This document shows, in pieces, positions 1-9,390 of a stretch of DNA of 64,000 nt. Origin of the DNA: Edaphobacter modestus (GTDB lineage: Bacteria > Acidobacteriota > Terriglobia > Terriglobales > Acidobacteriaceae); NCBI RefSeq assembly GCF_004217555.1, contig NZ_SHKW01000003.1, positions 1-64,000 on the forward strand. Reading direction: 5' to 3'. The notes beneath the pieces were generated by a model that searched no databases, was not told where the DNA came from, and saw only the letters and a program-made list of their open reading frames with translations. The position numbers and the translations under genes were made by a program. Numbering within the stretch: position 1 is the first letter of the stretch; each line of letters starts with the position of its first letter.

Positions 1-2370
1 TTCCTTCTGCGCTGCGGCGTAGGCATCGAAGTCAGCGAGCACGAAATAGCGGTCGGAATTCATTAAGTCATTTACCAGCGGCGCAAACAAATGGCAATCG
101 CCGTTTGAGAACCTCCCGTCCCGCAAGCCGTCCAACACCTCACGCAGCAGCGGACTCTTATCGTAGTAGCGGCGTGGGTTGTAGCCGGCCTGTTGTAGAT
201 CACTGATTTCCGGCGCTGTCAGGCCGAAAAGGAAGAAGTTCTGTTCACCCGCCTCTTTGCGGATTTCAATGTTCGCACCGTCCAGTGTGCCAATGGTGAC
301 GGCCCCATTCATCATGAACTTCATACATCCGGTGCCACTTGCTTCGAAGCCGGCAGTGGAGATTTGCTCGGAGAGATCGGCAGCAGGATAGATGCGCTGC
401 CCGAGCGAAACCGAGTAGTTCGGAAGGAAGATGACCTTTAAAAGATCTTTTACCTGGGGATCATTGTTGACCAATTCACCCACCTGACATATTAGTTTGA
501 TGATGAGCTTCGCCATCGTATAACTGGGCGCAGCTTTTCCTCCGAAGAGAAACGTACGGGGCTCGAGGTCTTTCATCGTACCGCCCTTTATCTGGCAGTA
601 CAGCGAAAGAATATGCAGTGCATTCAAGTGTTGGCGCTTGTACTCATGTAGCCGCTTTACTTGCACATCAAACATCGACATCGGATCCACATCGATGGAC
701 ATCGTCTCCTTAATGTGGACGGCAAGCCGGCTCTTCGAAGCTTCCTGCGTCTTCCGCCAGCGATCGAGGAAGCCCCTGTCCTTGGCAAACGGTTCAAGCA
801 GCTTCAAGCCGTACAGGTCCTTGTGCCAGCCTGTTCCGATGGTCTCGTCAATCAATCCGGTAAGTTCTGGATTGGAGAGCATCAACCAGCGGCGCGGTGT
901 AACACCATTGGTCTTGTTGCTGAACCGTTCTGGAAAAGCCTCGTAGTAGTCATGCAGAGTAGTTTTCTTCAGCAGCTCCGTATGCAATTCCGCAACGCCA
1001 TTGATCGCCTTGCTGCCAACAACGGCAAGATGCGCCATCTGTACGCTGCGTTCACCGTCCTCTCCGATGATGCTCATACGCCGCATCCGCGCGTCGTCGT
1101 TGGGATAGTGGCAACGCATCTCATCCAGAAACCGACGATTGATCTCAAAGATGATCTCAAGATGTCGCGGCAGCAGATTCGCGAACAGGTCCAATGGCCA
1201 ACGCTCCAGCGCCTCGGGCAAAAGCGTGTGGTTGGTGTAGCCAAAAGTGGATTGCGTCACGCGCCACGCATCCTCCCATCCCATCGCATGCTCGTCCATC
1301 AGCAGACGCATCAGCTCCGCAATGCCAATCGAAGGATGCGTATCGTTCAACTGCACAGTCCATTTTTTGTCGAATTCTATGAGCGGTTTTCCGAGCCCCA
1401 GGTGCAGCCGTACCATATCTTGCAAAGAGCACGACGTAAAGAAAAATTGTTGTGTCAACCTCAGACGCTTGCCTTCGACCTTCTCGTCCGGCGGATAGAG
1501 CACTTTGCTGATGGTCTCGGATTCCATCTTGGCGCGCACCGCGCCCGTATAGTCGCCGCTATTGAACACGCCTAAATCGAACGAATCGACTGCTTCAGAC
1601 TTCCACAGTCTCAAGCGGTTGACCGTGCGTGTCTTGTAGCCCGGAATCGGCGTATCGAATGGAATGCCCTTGATCTTATAGCCAGGTACCCATCTATGGC
1701 GCATTGCAGCCTTGTCATCCCTGTACGTTTCGGTATGCCCAAAGAGCCCTACTTCCACCGAAGTGGAGGCGCAGATCTCCCATGGATTGCCGAACTGCAG
1801 CCATTTATCCGACTTCTCTACCTGCCAGCCATCCACGATGTCTTGGCGGAAGATACCAAACTCATAACGCAGGCCATAGCCGATCACCGGTATCTCCAGC
1901 GTGGAGAGCGAATCAAGAAAACACGCAGCCAATCGACCCAATCCACCGTTACCCAGACCAGGCTCAGGCTCCTCGGCGGCTATGGTCTTCAGGTCGAGAC
2001 CCAGACTGTTGAGCGCCTGCTCGATTTGCGTCGTCAAATCCAGATTCAACAGATCGTTCTGTAGATGAGGCCCCAGCAGGTACTCGGCGCTCAGGTACGC
2101 AAGAACCCGAACATCTTCCTGTCTGTAGGTTTCAACCGTCTCCAACCATTGATCCATCAAACGATCGCGAACGGCAACCGAAAGCGCATGATATTTATCT
2201 ATCAGGCTGGACGACTCCAACGGTCTGCCCACGCTATGCGTCATGTGATTGCGGAACGAAACGGCAATCTCTTCGGCCGTTGTACCGGCACGGTTTTCGC
2301 CGGCTAGTGTGTCTGTCTGTTGCTGCTTGAGGCCCTGGGTCAACGGAATCCCCTGCTCTTGTTCTCGCAT
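1..2370 (-). CDS. glgP: glycogen/alpha-glucan phosphorylase, 3' end outside window
   Basis: Cytosolic PLP-dependent phosphorylase that releases glucose-1-phosphate from glycogen or maltodextrin. The minus-strand frame is open for 790 codons and runs off the window at base 1. Family members are about 815-840 residues, so roughly 30-45 C-terminal residues are missing. The N-terminal third carries the conserved block EPGLGNGGLGRLAACFLDS. Near bases 296-345 lies the PLP-lysine region EASGTGCMKFMMNGAVTIGT, with Cys where Asn is the commonest residue before MK. The visible end reads DRYFVLADFDAY, the usual C-terminal region. The ATG at 2370 is used here. A TTG at 2379, in frame and 6 nt after a GGAG (2386-2389), is better spaced from a Shine-Dalgarno sequence and may be the true start. 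The fold and motif match are very clear. Confidence 0.95.
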   Translation of the reverse strand, partial: MREQEQGIPLTQGLKQQQTDTLAGENRAGTTAEEIAVSFRNHMTHSVGRPLESSSLIDKYHALSVAVRDRLMDQWLETVETYRQEDVRVLAYLSAEYLLGPHLQNDLLNLDLTTQIEQALNSLGLDLKTIAAEEPEPGLGNGGLGRLAACFLDSLSTLEIPVIGYGLRYEFGIFRQDIVDGWQVEKSDKWLQFGNPWEICASTSVEVGLFGHTETYRDDKAAMRHRWVPGYKIKGIPFDTPIPGYKTRTVNRLRLWKSEAVDSFDLGVFNSGDYTGAVRAKMESETISKVLYPPDEKVEGKRLRLTQQFFFTSCSLQDMVRLHLGLGKPLIEFDKKWTVQLNDTHPSIGIAELMRLLMDEHAMGWEDAWRVTQSTFGYTNHTLLPEALERWPLDLFANLLPRHLEIIFEINRRFLDEMRCHYPNDDARMRRMSIIGEDGERSVQMAHLAVVGSKAINGVAELHTELLKKTTLHDYYEAFPERFSNKTNGVTPRRWLMLSNPELTGLIDETIGTGWHKDLYGLKLLEPFAKDRGFLDRWRKTQEASKSRLAVHIKETMSIDVDPMSMFDVQVKRLHEYKRQHLNALHILSLYCQIKGGTMKDLEPRTFLFGGKAAPSYTMAKLIIKLICQVGELVNNDPQVKDLLKVIFLPNYSVSLGQRIYPAADLSEQISTAGFEASGTGCMKFMMNGAVTIGTLDGANIEIRKEAGEQNFFLFGLTAPEISDLQQAGYNPRRYYDKSPLLREVLDGLRDGRFSNGDCHLFAPLVNDLMNSDRYFVLADFDAYAAAQKE

Positions 2371-2418
2371 GCGTTTCAATTTGTTCTCCACAGAGCGCTA
2401 ACACTGTCTACATCTACA

Positions 2419-3126
2419 TTATGGGATGCAACCAAACCGCTTCGGATGGCTCGTTCCGCAAAGCTTGCAAAAGAACACGTTGTCTACATCAATGCCCCCT
2501 ACTGGACCCGAAATTTTCGTCTTTTTCATAAAAAACAAAGCCGTTGCACTTGCGAGCAACGACCAGCCCAGGATCAGGAAGCAATCGCTATAGGCGAGCA
2601 GAAATGCCTGGCGGCGGACCGCAGCGCCGATGGCGCCGATTGCGCGCAGATTGGCTGAATACGAATCCCCGCCCTGAGAGAGGAAGTAAGCTGCTGACTG
2701 TTGCATCCGCCCCTGCACGGCAGCTGAATAGACGGTCTCCGATTCTCCGATTCGCTCGGAATGGAACCGCTCTCTTACAGAAAGCAGTGTGGACAGTCCG
2801 GCGATCCCGATCGATCCGCCGATATTGCGCATCATGTTGAAGAGCACCGATGCCGAGCCGCTTTCACGTCCTTTGGCCATGCCGGCTGTGGTGACAGCGG
2901 AAAGAGGAACCATGATGAGAAGCTGGCCCAGCGCGCGGATGATAAGCGGAATGTAGAACTGCAGTCCTGCAAAATTGGAGTCGAGATGAGCAGTAAGGAA
3001 TGAGCTACCGCCAAAGAAAAGAATCCCGATTCCGATAATGATTCGCGTATCGACAAGTTGCATCAACTTCGGTACCAGAGGGATGACAACGAGGTCCCAA
3101 GGCCGAATAAAACCCAGCATATCCAC
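2419..3126 (-). pseudogene. C-terminal half of a DHA2-family (EmrB/QacA) MFS exporter
   Basis: The reading frame encodes about 235 residues with several hydrophobic segments and the DHA2 signature of the C-terminal half (RALGQLLIMVPLSAVTTAG, then FNMMRNIGGSIGIAGLSTLL). This matches the region after transmembrane helix 8 in 14-helix drug exporters of about 510-530 residues. The N-terminal half is absent: upstream of about base 3100 the DNA belongs to an NDH-2 gene start in another frame. The ATG at 3126 is therefore created by the joint and is unlikely to be a real start. The last 25-30 residues also look atypical. A half-transporter is not expected to work, so this is called a truncated relic. 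Confidence 0.75.
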
Positions 3127-3151
3127 CGCCTACAATAACAATTCTCTTCAT
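3101..3151 (-). pseudogene. 5' stub of a type II NADH dehydrogenase-like flavoprotein
   Basis: A GAGG-preceded ATG at 3151 opens with MKRIVIVGGGYAGFYSA, the N-terminal beta-strand and GxGxxG FAD-binding turn of NDH-2/pyridine-nucleotide disulphide oxidoreductases. After about 17 residues the sequence stops resembling the family, and the DNA continues as the DHA2 exporter tail in a different frame. The family needs about 400 residues or more. What is seen is a translation start plus ribosome-binding site of a gene whose body was deleted in the recombination event. Confidence 0.6.
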
Positions 3152-3252
3152 GTCAATCCTCACCCTGATGCGGGGCGACCTATGACCTGTGATCCGCATC
3201 AAGCCTGTTGTCCCTTCGTTCTCACTCAATTCATCAGCGTCTGGATGGCGTT

Positions 3253-4098
3253 TCAAGTGAGGTGCTTACGTCGCAACTGCCTGTCGTAGTCGTTAAGACC
3301 GAACATCCTATCGTCTTGTGACACCATGTCAAGGTTTTCTTTGGATGAAGGCGCTCGAGACGGATTCGGGCAACCATGATTCATGGCGCCATCTCTAGCC
3401 TCGTCTGAATGGATATCGACGTCGGACGCAAAAAAGACTTCCAGTCCAGCCAAATTTCCATTCTCGGCGGCATCAATAAGGGTAGCCAGAAGTCGCCGCT
3501 GATCTGTCGAGCTTGCGCGAGCTCGACGTTCCTCAGCAATATGTCTGCGAGCACGAGTGAGCAGCTGTCGAACATTTGTTTCATTCAGTTGGAGGATGTC
3601 GGCTATCTGACGCGATGAATAATCGAAGGCCTCTCGAAGAATATATGCTGCTCGTTCTGCCGGGCGGAGTTTCTCGAGAAGAATCACGACTGCGACCTTC
3701 AACGCCTCCTTACGCTCCACGCCCCGGCCTGGGGCAGCGTCGGTAGCAACCGGCTCTGAAAGCCACGATCCGACAGAGATTTCACGGCGTGATCGGGCTG
3801 ACCGACATACGTTAATACACATTCGCGTTGTTATTGTCATTAGGAACGCAGGAGGATTGAGGACCAGGCTGCGATCTGTACTCTGCCACCGCAACCAGGC
3901 GTCCTGGACGATATCTTCCGCTTCAGCTGCGCTTTTGAGCATACGGTAGGCGATCCCGAATAGATTGCGTCGCACTTCGAGAAACGCCGAAACCCCATCA
4001 TCAACTTCACTGGTCGTTGAATTAGGTCGAGTATGCAAATCGGCTGGAAATAGAAAATCGTCCGATGTTGCGTTCCGTATTCTCTCAAGCTGAGTCAC
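3253..4098 (-). CDS. SigJ-like (ECF41-type) RNA polymerase sigma factor, C-terminus altered
   Basis: Extracytoplasmic-function sigma factor. Region 2 is clear (FLEVRRNLFGIAYRMLKSAAE, then EAEDIVQDAWLRW). Region 4 follows, with LRPAERAAYILREAFDYS and the helix-turn-helix RQIADILQLNETNVRQLLTRARR. ECF41 members then carry a SnoaL-like C-terminal domain that modulates activity. Here that domain starts (LLATLIDAAENGNLAGLEVFF) but stops resembling the family after about 30 residues (near SDEARDG). It is therefore truncated or replaced close to the rearranged joint at 3.1 kb. A GTG at 4098, 6 nt after GAGAGGAG, is taken as the start. The frame is open further up to a GTG at 4236, but that one has poor ribosome-binding-site spacing. 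DoxX-type genes are frequent partners of SigJ sigma factors, which fits the neighbour upstream. Confidence 0.8.
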   Translation of the reverse strand: MTQLERIRNATSDDFLFPADLHTRPNSTTSEVDDGVSAFLEVRRNLFGIAYRMLKSAAEAEDIVQDAWLRWQSTDRSLVLNPPAFLMTITTRMCINVCRSARSRREISVGSWLSEPVATDAAPGRGVERKEALKVAVVILLEKLRPAERAAYILREAFDYSSRQIADILQLNETNVRQLLTRARRHIAEERRARASSTDQRRLLATLIDAAENGNLAGLEVFFASDVDIHSDEARDGAMNHGCPNPSRAPSSKENLDMVSQDDRMFGLNDYDRQLRRKHLT

Positions 4099-4141
4099 CA
4101 GATACTCCTCTCCACGACTGGCATTGAGAGGAGTATCTGGT
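4097..4141 (-). promoter_or_regulatory. perfect 16-bp inverted repeat enclosing the sigma-factor ribosome-binding site
   Basis: The arms ACCAGATACTCCTCTC (4097-4112) and GAGAGGAGTATCTGGT (4126-4141) are perfect reverse complements around a 13-nt loop. On the minus strand the 3' arm contains GAGAGGAG followed 6 nt later by GTG, the preferred start of the SigJ-like gene. In RNA the hairpin would pair the ribosome-binding site, so it could be a translational switch. It could instead be a DNA operator. Confidence 0.6.
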
Positions 4142-4278
4142 TTGTTCGAGCCAATCGTAATCCCCATTCGGCTTAGCGGATTAGCCTCTTTAGGATAGTG
4201 AAGGGATACCTCTACACTTGTTAAGGAATCTGACACATTCCTCGCGTAATGTGGTGGAATGCCACTGCATCCTCTGAA

Positions 4279-4647
4279 CTACCTCTTTGGAGGCAACTCT
4301 AAAAGTCTTCTCCCGAAGATTCGGGAGTCAATGGAATATGCTCCAGGTCCTAGCACGGAGATTATTCCGCTACCGACTAAAGACGTGACCAGCTGAAAGC
4401 GATTGCCACCCGCGGACACAAGGACGCCTATGTGGAGAAGTGCCGAAAGAATCGAAAAGTACGGAGTCAATAGGCCAAGACACATGGACAACGCAGTCAA
4501 AACAGACCCGACTATCATCAAAGATGAAGTCCCTAACGCCCAGCGATCGGCCGCGTTGATGACTATCGTTATAGCTACGGAAACCCGCAACACTAGGAGC
4601 GCAACCCCCACCATCCCCGGAGGAAACATAGAGAATAGTCTCTGCAC
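4279..4647 (-). CDS. DoxX-family integral membrane protein
   Basis: Small membrane protein of 122 residues with about four hydrophobic helices and the DoxX ending AYSIDSRIFGRRLLELP, seen in many acidobacterial and proteobacterial members. The biochemical role of this subgroup is not settled. DoxX relatives are linked to thiol and redox stress in some bacteria. The gene lies 43 nt upstream of the open frame of the SigJ-like sigma gene on the same strand, so the two may be co-transcribed. The length is normal for the family and there is no sign of damage. Confidence 0.75.
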   Translation of the reverse strand: MQRLFSMFPPGMVGVALLVLRVSVAITIVINAADRWALGTSSLMIVGSVLTALSMCLGLLTPYFSILSALLHIGVLVSAGGNRFQLVTSLVGSGIISVLGPGAYSIDSRIFGRRLLELPPKR

Positions 4648-4781
4648 ACGAGAAGGCTAACGATGTCAAGTCGGCTGAGCAATCTCGAAAGTAGGGTTCG
4701 CTAACTATCCATTAGGAGCCTGAATTAGCGACGCTCCCAGCATATTGTTGAATTTCCGGATTTCTTTTTAAGGCTGAGTCG

Positions 4782-7700
4782 ATGAGTTCTGGAGGTCATG
4801 AAATAATTTCGCCATTGGTTTACCGTCTGCTTCTATGTGTCTTTCTGAGTTTGAGCTTTTGCCAACCGATCTTCGGACTCAATCCTGATTGGCGACTCTC
4901 TCAATATGCGCATTCCGTTTGGCGCACGCAGGATGGCTTGTTCGAGGGAACCCCCACTGCCATCACCCAGACTACGGACGGATATATCTGGCTTGGCACT
5001 CAATCAGGATTGTTTCGCTTCGATGGTGTCCGCTTTGTACGGTGGGTTCCGCCGAATGGAAAGGACTTGCCGTCTCCGGAAATCACCGCCCTTTTCGGCG
5101 CATCCAACGGAAGCTTATGGATCGGAACAAGCGAGGGCCTTGCGCATTGGCAGAACGGCAATCTGAGATACCCCAAAGTTAGGGGATTCATCGATGCCAT
5201 TCTTGAAGATCACAAGGGTGTTATCTGGACGGTCCGCACTCGAATCCGCAATGTGGGTCCCCTCTGCCGAGTCACGGAGAATATCGTGCGATGTTATGGA
5301 ACGGCAGATGGGATTCCGATGCCCCATGCCGGAGCGCTAATCCAAGATGATCAGGGTGGGTTCTGGCTGGGAAGCGATACGACACTTCTACACTGGCGAG
5401 CGGGACACTCCGAATCGTACATTCAGCCTGGACTCTCCGCGGCGAAGGGATTGGCCGGCGTGCAAGCGATCGCTAAGAATGCCAACGGAGATTTGTGGAT
5501 GGGGATGGTTGTAAATGGTCCAGGCTTGGGTCTGCAACAACTATCCAACGGAGTAATAAAGCCATTTGTCACTCGAGAGCTTGACGGCAGCACACTGAAT
5601 GTCAATGTTTTGACCCCAACTCGCGGCGACGGCTTGATAGTAGGAACCCAGGGGCAAGGTATTTATCGCATCCAAGGTGGCAAAGTTGACCATTTCAGCG
5701 TGGCGCAGGGGCTTTCCAGCGACACGATCAATAGTATTTTCGAAGATCGCGAGGGCGATCTTTGGGTAGCTACGGGCAAAGGACTTGATTGCTTCAGCAA
5801 TCGAACGGTACTCAGCTTTTCTTCCCAGGAGGGTTTGAGTGCAGATCGAGTGAATTCGGTCTTCGCGTCATCCGACGGAACCATCTGGATTGGAAACCGG
5901 TACGGATTGGACTTTATTCGAGGTGGCAAAGTCAGCTCAATCCGGGCAAAGGACGGTCTGCCGGGAACACGGGTCACATCACTTTTAGAACAGCGTCCGG
6001 GCTTGCTGTGGGTTGGAGTAGATAACGGGCTGTGGATCTACGAGGGCGGTAAATTTCGCGCGGTGCGGCGGCCCGACGGAACGCCCACTGGCGTAATCGT
6101 TGCAATGGTTCAGGACGTGGATGGCAGCCTCTGGACGGAGGCACTTGGATCTCCTAAAAATATACTGCATATTCAAGGACGGGCGATCACGGAGGAGATC
6201 TCTGTTTCCACAGGGGGTTTCTCAATTGCGGCCGACCCTCACGGCGGAGTTTGGATCGGGCAAGGACGAGCTAAAGTAGCCCTGTATCAGAAGGAGCATC
6301 TAGATATCGTGCAGCTCAGCGCTACGGCTAAAGGTGCCACCACGGACCTTTCGATCGATTCTCGAGGTTGGTTGCTGGCGGCGGTGTATGACGTTGGCAT
6401 CATTGGCCGACGAAATGGAGTGGTGCAGGCTCTGACCGAAAAGAATGGTCTTCCCTGCGAAGGTATGTATAACCTGAGCAGAGATCTCAATGGAGCGCTT
6501 TGGTTGAGCACAATGTGCGGCCTTATCCAAATTTCTAAAGAAGAAATAGAGAGATGGTGGGTTGATCCAGAAACAAAAATTAAGTTCCGAACTTTCGATG
6601 CACTAGACGGAGCTGAAACGGGTCAGGCGCTGTTTGGACCCGGTGTCACTCGGTCTCCAGACGGGCAGCTTTGGTTTGCGAACCAGACATCGCTACAGAT
6701 GATCGACCCCGCTCATTTGAACGTGAATTCCATACCACCTCCCGTTCATATTGAAGAGATCATCGCTGACCGCAAGCGATATCTACCTGTGAAAGGCTTG
6801 CGTCTGCCGGCACTCACTCGTGACCTTGAGATCGACTACACAGGGCTCAGTTTTGTGACGCCCAAGAAAGTGGCCTTTCGTTACAAGCTCGAGGGCCATG
6901 ATACCGATTGGCAGGAGATTGGAGCGAGACGCCAGGCGTTCTACACTGATCTACCTCCTGGCAACTACAGGTTCCATGTCGCTGCGAGCAACGGCGTCGG
7001 CCTATGGAACGAGGTAGGCGACACTATCGATTTTTCCATCGCGCCGACTCTCTACCAGACGATGTGGTTCAGGATACTCTGCATCCTGGCTGCGGTTGTG
7101 GCCTTATGGCTCTTCTATCTCATTCGATTGAAGCAGGCGACTGCACAGATTCAAGAACGACTCGATGCGCGACTGGAGGAAAGGGAGAGAATCGCACGCG
7201 ACCTGCATGACACGCTCTTACAGGGATTCCAGGGTCTGATGTTGCGCTTTCAAGCTGTCATGAAAACTTTACCCGCGGATGGTACGAGCCGCAAAATGTT
7301 CGAGAACGTGATGGAGAGGGCTGATGAAGTGCTGCTTGAGGGGCGCGAAAGCGTGCGAAATCTTCGCGAAGACGGGATACCGGATGGCCAACTGTCTGAA
7401 GCTCTAGCGGGTTGCGGTGAAGAACTGGCCCAGGATCATCATGCCGCCTTCAACCTTTCAGTATCTGGAACACCCAAAGTACTCGATCCCGTCTTTTTCA
7501 ATGAGCTGTATCTGATCGCACGCGAAGCTCTGTTCAATGCTTTCAAACATTCGCGAGCCACAAAGATTGAAGTTGAAGTGATCTACGACTCGGCCCGACT
7601 CTCCTTAAGGATTCGTGATGATGGAATAGGAATGAGTCAGCAGATTTTGACCGAAGGAAAGACGGGACACTGGGGACTTCTGGGAATGCGGGAGCGGACG

Positions 7701-7862
7701 CAAAAGATCGGCGGACAGATAAAGCTTTGGAGCAACGCGGATGTGGGCACTGAAATCGAAGTGACGATTCCAAGCCAGATTGCCTATCGGGACTACCGCA
7801 AAAAGACTTTTTGGATTCGTGTAAAAGAGATAAGCAGAAAATTACGAGGTATAAACCTATGA
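4782..7862 (+). CDS. propeller-type sensor histidine kinase (Reg_prop/Y_Y_Y/HisKA_3)
   Basis: Membrane sensor kinase of 1026 residues. An N-terminal signal sequence (about residues 12-32, LLLCVFLSLSFC) exports a sensory part made of repeated two-component-propeller blades (for example GYIWLGTQSGLFRFDG and GSLWIGTSEGLAHW), which would fold as two beta-propellers up to about residue 660. A Y_Y_Y domain (about 680-752) leads into one transmembrane helix (about 762-782). The cytoplasmic part has a HisKA_3 box, RIARDLHDTLLQGFQ, with the phospho-acceptor at about His809, then a HATPase domain (NAFKHS, DDGIGM, GLLGMRER). The stop overlaps the ATG of the next gene by four bases (ATGA), so the kinase and NarL-type regulator are translationally coupled. 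The ligand is unknown; propeller kinases often sense sugars or cell-wall products. Confidence 0.93.
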   Translation: MSSGGHEIISPLVYRLLLCVFLSLSFCQPIFGLNPDWRLSQYAHSVWRTQDGLFEGTPTAITQTTDGYIWLGTQSGLFRFDGVRFVRWVPPNGKDLPSPEITALFGASNGSLWIGTSEGLAHWQNGNLRYPKVRGFIDAILEDHKGVIWTVRTRIRNVGPLCRVTENIVRCYGTADGIPMPHAGALIQDDQGGFWLGSDTTLLHWRAGHSESYIQPGLSAAKGLAGVQAIAKNANGDLWMGMVVNGPGLGLQQLSNGVIKPFVTRELDGSTLNVNVLTPTRGDGLIVGTQGQGIYRIQGGKVDHFSVAQGLSSDTINSIFEDREGDLWVATGKGLDCFSNRTVLSFSSQEGLSADRVNSVFASSDGTIWIGNRYGLDFIRGGKVSSIRAKDGLPGTRVTSLLEQRPGLLWVGVDNGLWIYEGGKFRAVRRPDGTPTGVIVAMVQDVDGSLWTEALGSPKNILHIQGRAITEEISVSTGGFSIAADPHGGVWIGQGRAKVALYQKEHLDIVQLSATAKGATTDLSIDSRGWLLAAVYDVGIIGRRNGVVQALTEKNGLPCEGMYNLSRDLNGALWLSTMCGLIQISKEEIERWWVDPETKIKFRTFDALDGAETGQALFGPGVTRSPDGQLWFANQTSLQMIDPAHLNVNSIPPPVHIEEIIADRKRYLPVKGLRLPALTRDLEIDYTGLSFVTPKKVAFRYKLEGHDTDWQEIGARRQAFYTDLPPGNYRFHVAASNGVGLWNEVGDTIDFSIAPTLYQTMWFRILCILAAVVALWLFYLIRLKQATAQIQERLDARLEERERIARDLHDTLLQGFQGLMLRFQAVMKTLPADGTSRKMFENVMERADEVLLEGRESVRNLREDGIPDGQLSEALAGCGEELAQDHHAAFNLSVSGTPKVLDPVFFNELYLIAREALFNAFKHSRATKIEVEVIYDSARLSLRIRDDGIGMSQQILTEGKTGHWGLLGMRERTQKIGGQIKLWSNADVGTEIEVTIPSQIAYRDYRKKTFWIRVKEISRKLRGINL

Positions 7863-8482
7863 CAAAAACAATCAAGATTCTCGCGGTGGACGATCATCCT
7901 CTGCTACGCGAAGGAATAGCCGCCGTGATCGAAGGCGAAGAAGACATGGAACTTGTCGCCGAAGCGACGAATGGGCACGAAGCTATCAAACTCTTTCGCG
8001 ATCATCGTCCTGATGTGACGCTGATGGACTTACAAATGCCAGGTATGAGCGGTATCGATGCTATCGTCGCAATACGAGCCGAATTCCCAAACGCTCGCTT
8101 CGTCGTCCTTACAACCTATCAGGGAGATGTGCAGGCTCTTCGCGCCTTGAAGGCTGGGGCGTCAGGATACCTTCTCAAGAATATGCTACGAAAAGAACTG
8201 TTGGATACGATTCGCGCGGTGGATGCCGGGAGGCGCAGGATACCACCTGAGATAGCGGCGGAGCTCGCAGACCACGTAACGGAAGATGCTCTCAGTGATC
8301 GGGAGGTCGAAGTGTTGCGGCGAGTCGCAACCGGAAACTCCAACAAGATTATTGGCGCGCAGCTGTCTGTTTCCGAGGCCACCATCAAGGGACACATGAA
8401 AAGTATTCTCGCTAAACTTGGGGCAAATGACCGCACTCACGCGGTAACCATCGCCGTCAAGCGTGGCTTTATAGATGGCTAG
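7859..8482 (+). CDS. NarL/FixJ-family response regulator
   Basis: Response regulator of 207 residues and the probable partner of the upstream propeller kinase. The receiver domain has the acidic pair DD at residues 11-12, the phospho-acceptor Asp57 in TLMDLQMPG, and a lysine in YLLKNML. A LuxR-type helix-turn-helix follows (about 143-200; LSDREVEVLRRVATG, then EATIKGHMKSILAKLG). The ATG at 7859 lies in the ATGA overlap with the kinase. A longer frame exists upstream, but those extra residues are not part of the fold. Confidence 0.95.
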   Translation: MTKTIKILAVDDHPLLREGIAAVIEGEEDMELVAEATNGHEAIKLFRDHRPDVTLMDLQMPGMSGIDAIVAIRAEFPNARFVVLTTYQGDVQALRALKAGASGYLLKNMLRKELLDTIRAVDAGRRRIPPEIAAELADHVTEDALSDREVEVLRRVATGNSNKIIGAQLSVSEATIKGHMKSILAKLGANDRTHAVTIAVKRGFIDG

Positions 8483-8954
8483 CGGTGATTTCCGTGGCAT
8501 CTCGATGGTGCAAGAGAGGTAGAAGAAGAAGGGCAGGTATTGGTCGGTCGTGAGAATCGGGGTCCTCAGGTATCCCTGGCCTGACAGATCCTGGCCTCAG
8601 CGGTCTTGTTCTCGATCTCCAGATAGGCTGAACCGTCGACAAGCAGCGGCCGTAGGCGCGCGGAGATCCTGAGGCTGCAACGAACGACTCACCCTGATTG
8701 CCACGTTGTGATTTACGACTCGTGTCAGATACAAGAACATTATGGCGTCACAAACTGCTGGCATGTTCTGTCATAGTCGTACGAAGGCGACATCATTTCT
8801 TCAGAGCAGTCGAGTGGAAGTTAAAGTCGGTTGCTGAATTGCTGCCCACTATTGGCAAATGGGATTGAAAGAAGCGAAGCGATCCGCCCGACACTTCAGG
8901 GCAAATGGTCGTAGTTGCGGCCGCTAGGCACGTTGACTTCATTGGGAGCATCAT
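8483..8954. other. 472-bp intergenic stretch, no gene recognised
   Basis: No convincing reading frame on either strand. On the minus strand at about 8560-8680 a short open stretch (RLRPLLVDGSAYLEIENKT) has protein-like character but no start or extent. It may be the tail of a lost gene. I could not assign it to a family. Confidence 0.4.
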
Positions 8955-9290
8955 ATGGATTCGCTAGAGTACAGGGAGCAGGGACCCGCCGCTGCCCCTG
9001 CAGAGTCAGCGGGCTCTGATGAACTGTTATCGTCGTGTTTGTCTGTGGAGTGGCCGAATGAAGTGCAGGCTCGATTTAGGTGCATGCAAGAGCTCATTTG
9101 TCATCTGCTGCTAACGAATCAACAGTTACGTATGCAGTTATCTGTAGCGAATGTATATGAGTGCGATGCTTCACAAGAGCTGCCAGCACAGTCAAACAAT
9201 TTGCTCTCAACGTCATCGCCGCGGCGAGGTGAGCGCGCTCATGCTCAATCTTTTCTCAATTCTCCTCCAGGTGGGATAACCGGCTTATAA
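8955..9290 (+). CDS. hypothetical protein, 111 aa
   Basis: I do not recognise this gene. GGGAG (8943-8947) lies 7 nt before the ATG, a plausible ribosome-binding site. The N-terminal part is acidic and Ala/Ser rich. The middle (VQARFRCMQELICHLLLTNQ, then QLRMQL) could form an amphipathic helix or short coiled coil. The C-terminus is low-complexity. There are no membrane segments or metal motifs. It precedes a receiver-domain protein by about 100 nt on the same strand, so a shared regulatory role is possible but unproven. Confidence 0.45.
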   Translation: MDSLEYREQGPAAAPAESAGSDELLSSCLSVEWPNEVQARFRCMQELICHLLLTNQQLRMQLSVANVYECDASQELPAQSNNLLSTSSPRRGERAHAQSFLNSPPGGITGL

Positions 9291-9390
9291 CGACTGGCAA
9301 AGAATTCTCATGCAGCAGTGAATGCGAACAACAGAGGCGTCTTTGTAGGTACAGAGAAGGAGATTGGATACAAACAATGGTGAAAACAAC

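Noticed and set aside
661..1575. 304-codon plus-strand frame
   Set aside because: It is antisense to the glycogen phosphorylase coding sequence and shows no family features.
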